From Bacteroidota bacterium (GTDB lineage Bacteria; Bacteroidota; Bacteroidia; Flavobacteriales; Flavobacteriaceae), in assembly GCA_004356305.1 (NCBI GenBank), contig SMXJ01000138.1, forward strand, positions 1-7,359: a DNA stretch of 7,359 nt, in the 5' to 3' direction. Shown here piece by piece: positions 7,016 through 7,359 of the stretch. How positions within the stretch are numbered: position 1 is the first letter of the stretch; the number at the start of each line of letters is the position of its first letter. A model generated the notes under the pieces. It was not told the origin of the DNA and made no database searches. It saw only the letters and a list, made by a program, of their open reading frames with translations. The position numbers were made by a program, and so were the translations under genes.

Positions 7016-7039
7016 AAGTCTAAAATGAACGTATATTTG
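7009..7039 (+). promoter_or_regulatory. Promoter of the SRP RNA gene
   Basis: TTG (7009-7011), a 20-base spacer and TATATTTG (7032-7039) match the Bacteroidota consensus exactly. Counting about five bases from the box puts the start at 7044, which is precisely the first base of the RNA's terminal helix; this agreement supports both calls. Confidence 0.8.
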
Positions 7040-7043
7040 CATC

Positions 7044-7137
7044 GGCAAGTCCTACACAACTAGCTCCTATTGAATCCCCCAGGGCGGGAACGCAGCAAGG
7101 GTAGATGGTTGTAGCAGTGTGATGTAGGTAGCTTGCC
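7044..7137 (+). ncRNA. ffs: Signal recognition particle RNA (4.5S, small bacterial type)
   Basis: This is the RNA scaffold of the signal recognition particle; with Ffh protein it takes ribosomes making membrane or secreted proteins to the inner membrane. The apical Ffh-binding hairpin is unmistakable: GCG (7084-7086), GGAA tetraloop (7087-7090), CGC (7091-7093), flanked by the symmetric loop CAGG (7080-7083) against AGCA (7094-7097), then CCC (7077-7079) with GGG (7099-7101). The terminal helix is GGCAAG (7044-7049) with CTTGCC (7132-7137), followed inward by CCTACA (7051-7056) with TGTAGG (7123-7128). The RNA is about 94 bases, normal for the small type that lacks the Alu domain. Promoter and T tail fit both ends. 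Confidence 0.95.
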
Positions 7138-7145
7138 ATTTTTTT
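7132..7145 (+). terminator. T tail after the SRP RNA
   Basis: The 3' strand of the closing helix of the SRP RNA (CTTGCC, 7132-7137) is followed by A and then seven T residues (7139-7145). The RNA's own long hairpin plus this tail should act as its intrinsic terminator. Confidence 0.65.
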
Positions 7146-7178
7146 GTGGAATAATGTCAGGGCATATTTATCCATCTA

Positions 7179-7210
7179 TTTGGAATACTTGCCACAACTT
7201 GCCATATTTG
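7179..7210 (+). promoter_or_regulatory. Probable promoter of the short-chain dehydrogenase gene
   Basis: TTTG (7179-7182), a 20-base spacer and CATATTTG (7203-7210, one mismatch from TAnnTTTG) have the Bacteroidota spacing. The start would be near 7215, leaving a leader of about 13 bases before the ATG at 7228. The spacer contains the repeated word ACTTGCCA. Confidence 0.5.
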
Positions 7211-7227
7211 TCCTACACTTGCTAACT

Positions 7228-7359
7228 ATGCCAAAAGTTGTATTGATTACCGGGGGTTCTTTAGGAATTGGAAAAGCTATTGGAGAATACCTTCATTCTT
7301 GCGGTTATATCGTCTACGGAACAAGCCGCAATCCCGGCAAATATAAAAATGATGTTTCT
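7228..7359 (+). CDS. Short-chain dehydrogenase/reductase, N-terminal part (3' end outside window)
   Basis: The first 44 codons of a short-chain dehydrogenase/reductase, cut by the window edge. It opens with MPKVVLITGGSLGIGKAIGE: the first beta-strand, then the TGxxxGIG dinucleotide-binding loop (T8-G-G-S-L-G-I-G15) and first helix of a Rossmann fold. GYIVYGTSRNP (26-36) is the second strand; the S-R after it (TSR) is often seen in NADP-preferring members, which makes NADPH plausible but not certain. The catalytic Ser-Tyr-Lys lie beyond 7359, so the substrate cannot be guessed. The start at 7228 is chosen because it places the glycine motif at the usual distance from the N terminus, and a promoter lies just upstream. 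It is a separate unit from the SRP RNA. Confidence 0.88.
   Translation, partial: MPKVVLITGGSLGIGKAIGEYLHSCGYIVYGTSRNPGKYKNDVS

Noticed and set aside
7139..7227. Possible CRISPR or short tandem repeat because ACTTGCCA recurs
   Set aside because: Only two exact ACTTGCCA copies (7187-7194 and 7197-7204), plus a GCTTGCCA at 7131-7138, with irregular or overlapping spacing; no array.

Overview
The window looks like ordinary chromosome from a flavobacterium (Bacteroidota, Flavobacteriia). The signs are: a secreted protein ending in a type IX secretion (T9SS) sorting domain; two lipoprotein signal peptides followed by charged or acidic residues of the surface-export kind; Bacteroidota promoters (TTG, 20 bases, TAnnTTTG) rather than sigma70 boxes; almost no Shine-Dalgarno sequences; and AT-rich intergenic DNA. 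There is no sign of phage, transposon, CRISPR or tRNA.

Layout, left to right. On the + strand: the 3' end of glyA (serine hydroxymethyltransferase) and its terminator; a secreted FG-GAP/VCBS repeat protein with an ASPIC/UnbV module and T9SS tail (608-2335); a GNAT acetyltransferase 17 bases downstream, probably the same operon; a 63-residue cold-shock protein with its own promoter and terminator; and a DUF2071 (YqjF-like) protein. This last gene meets, tail to tail with a 9-base overlap, a minus-strand lipoprotein with a parallel beta-helix (3926-5479). Then comes a 419-base gap (5480-5898) with a GC-rich, structured block of unknown nature. Next, on the minus strand, is a plant-type glutaminyl-peptide cyclotransferase lipoprotein (5899-6954). 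It is divergent from the small SRP RNA (ffs, 7044-7137). The window closes with the start of a short-chain dehydrogenase gene cut by the edge at 7359.

How the parts relate. Most genes are housekeeping or cell-envelope genes with no obvious shared pathway. One plausible link is the cell surface: the cyclotransferase converts N-terminal glutamine of exported proteins to pyroglutamate, and in Bacteroidota many signal-peptidase I products begin with Gln; the FG-GAP protein has a Gln (Q22) near its likely cleavage site. The best regulatory detail is at 6984-7039, where the promoters of ffs and of the cyclotransferase gene stand back to back with their -33 elements abutting in a TTGCAA palindrome.

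I did not find a convincing undescribed system. The items most worth checking are the divergent promoter pair, the 5480-5898 block, and a partial echo of the ffs leader in front of the dehydrogenase gene.
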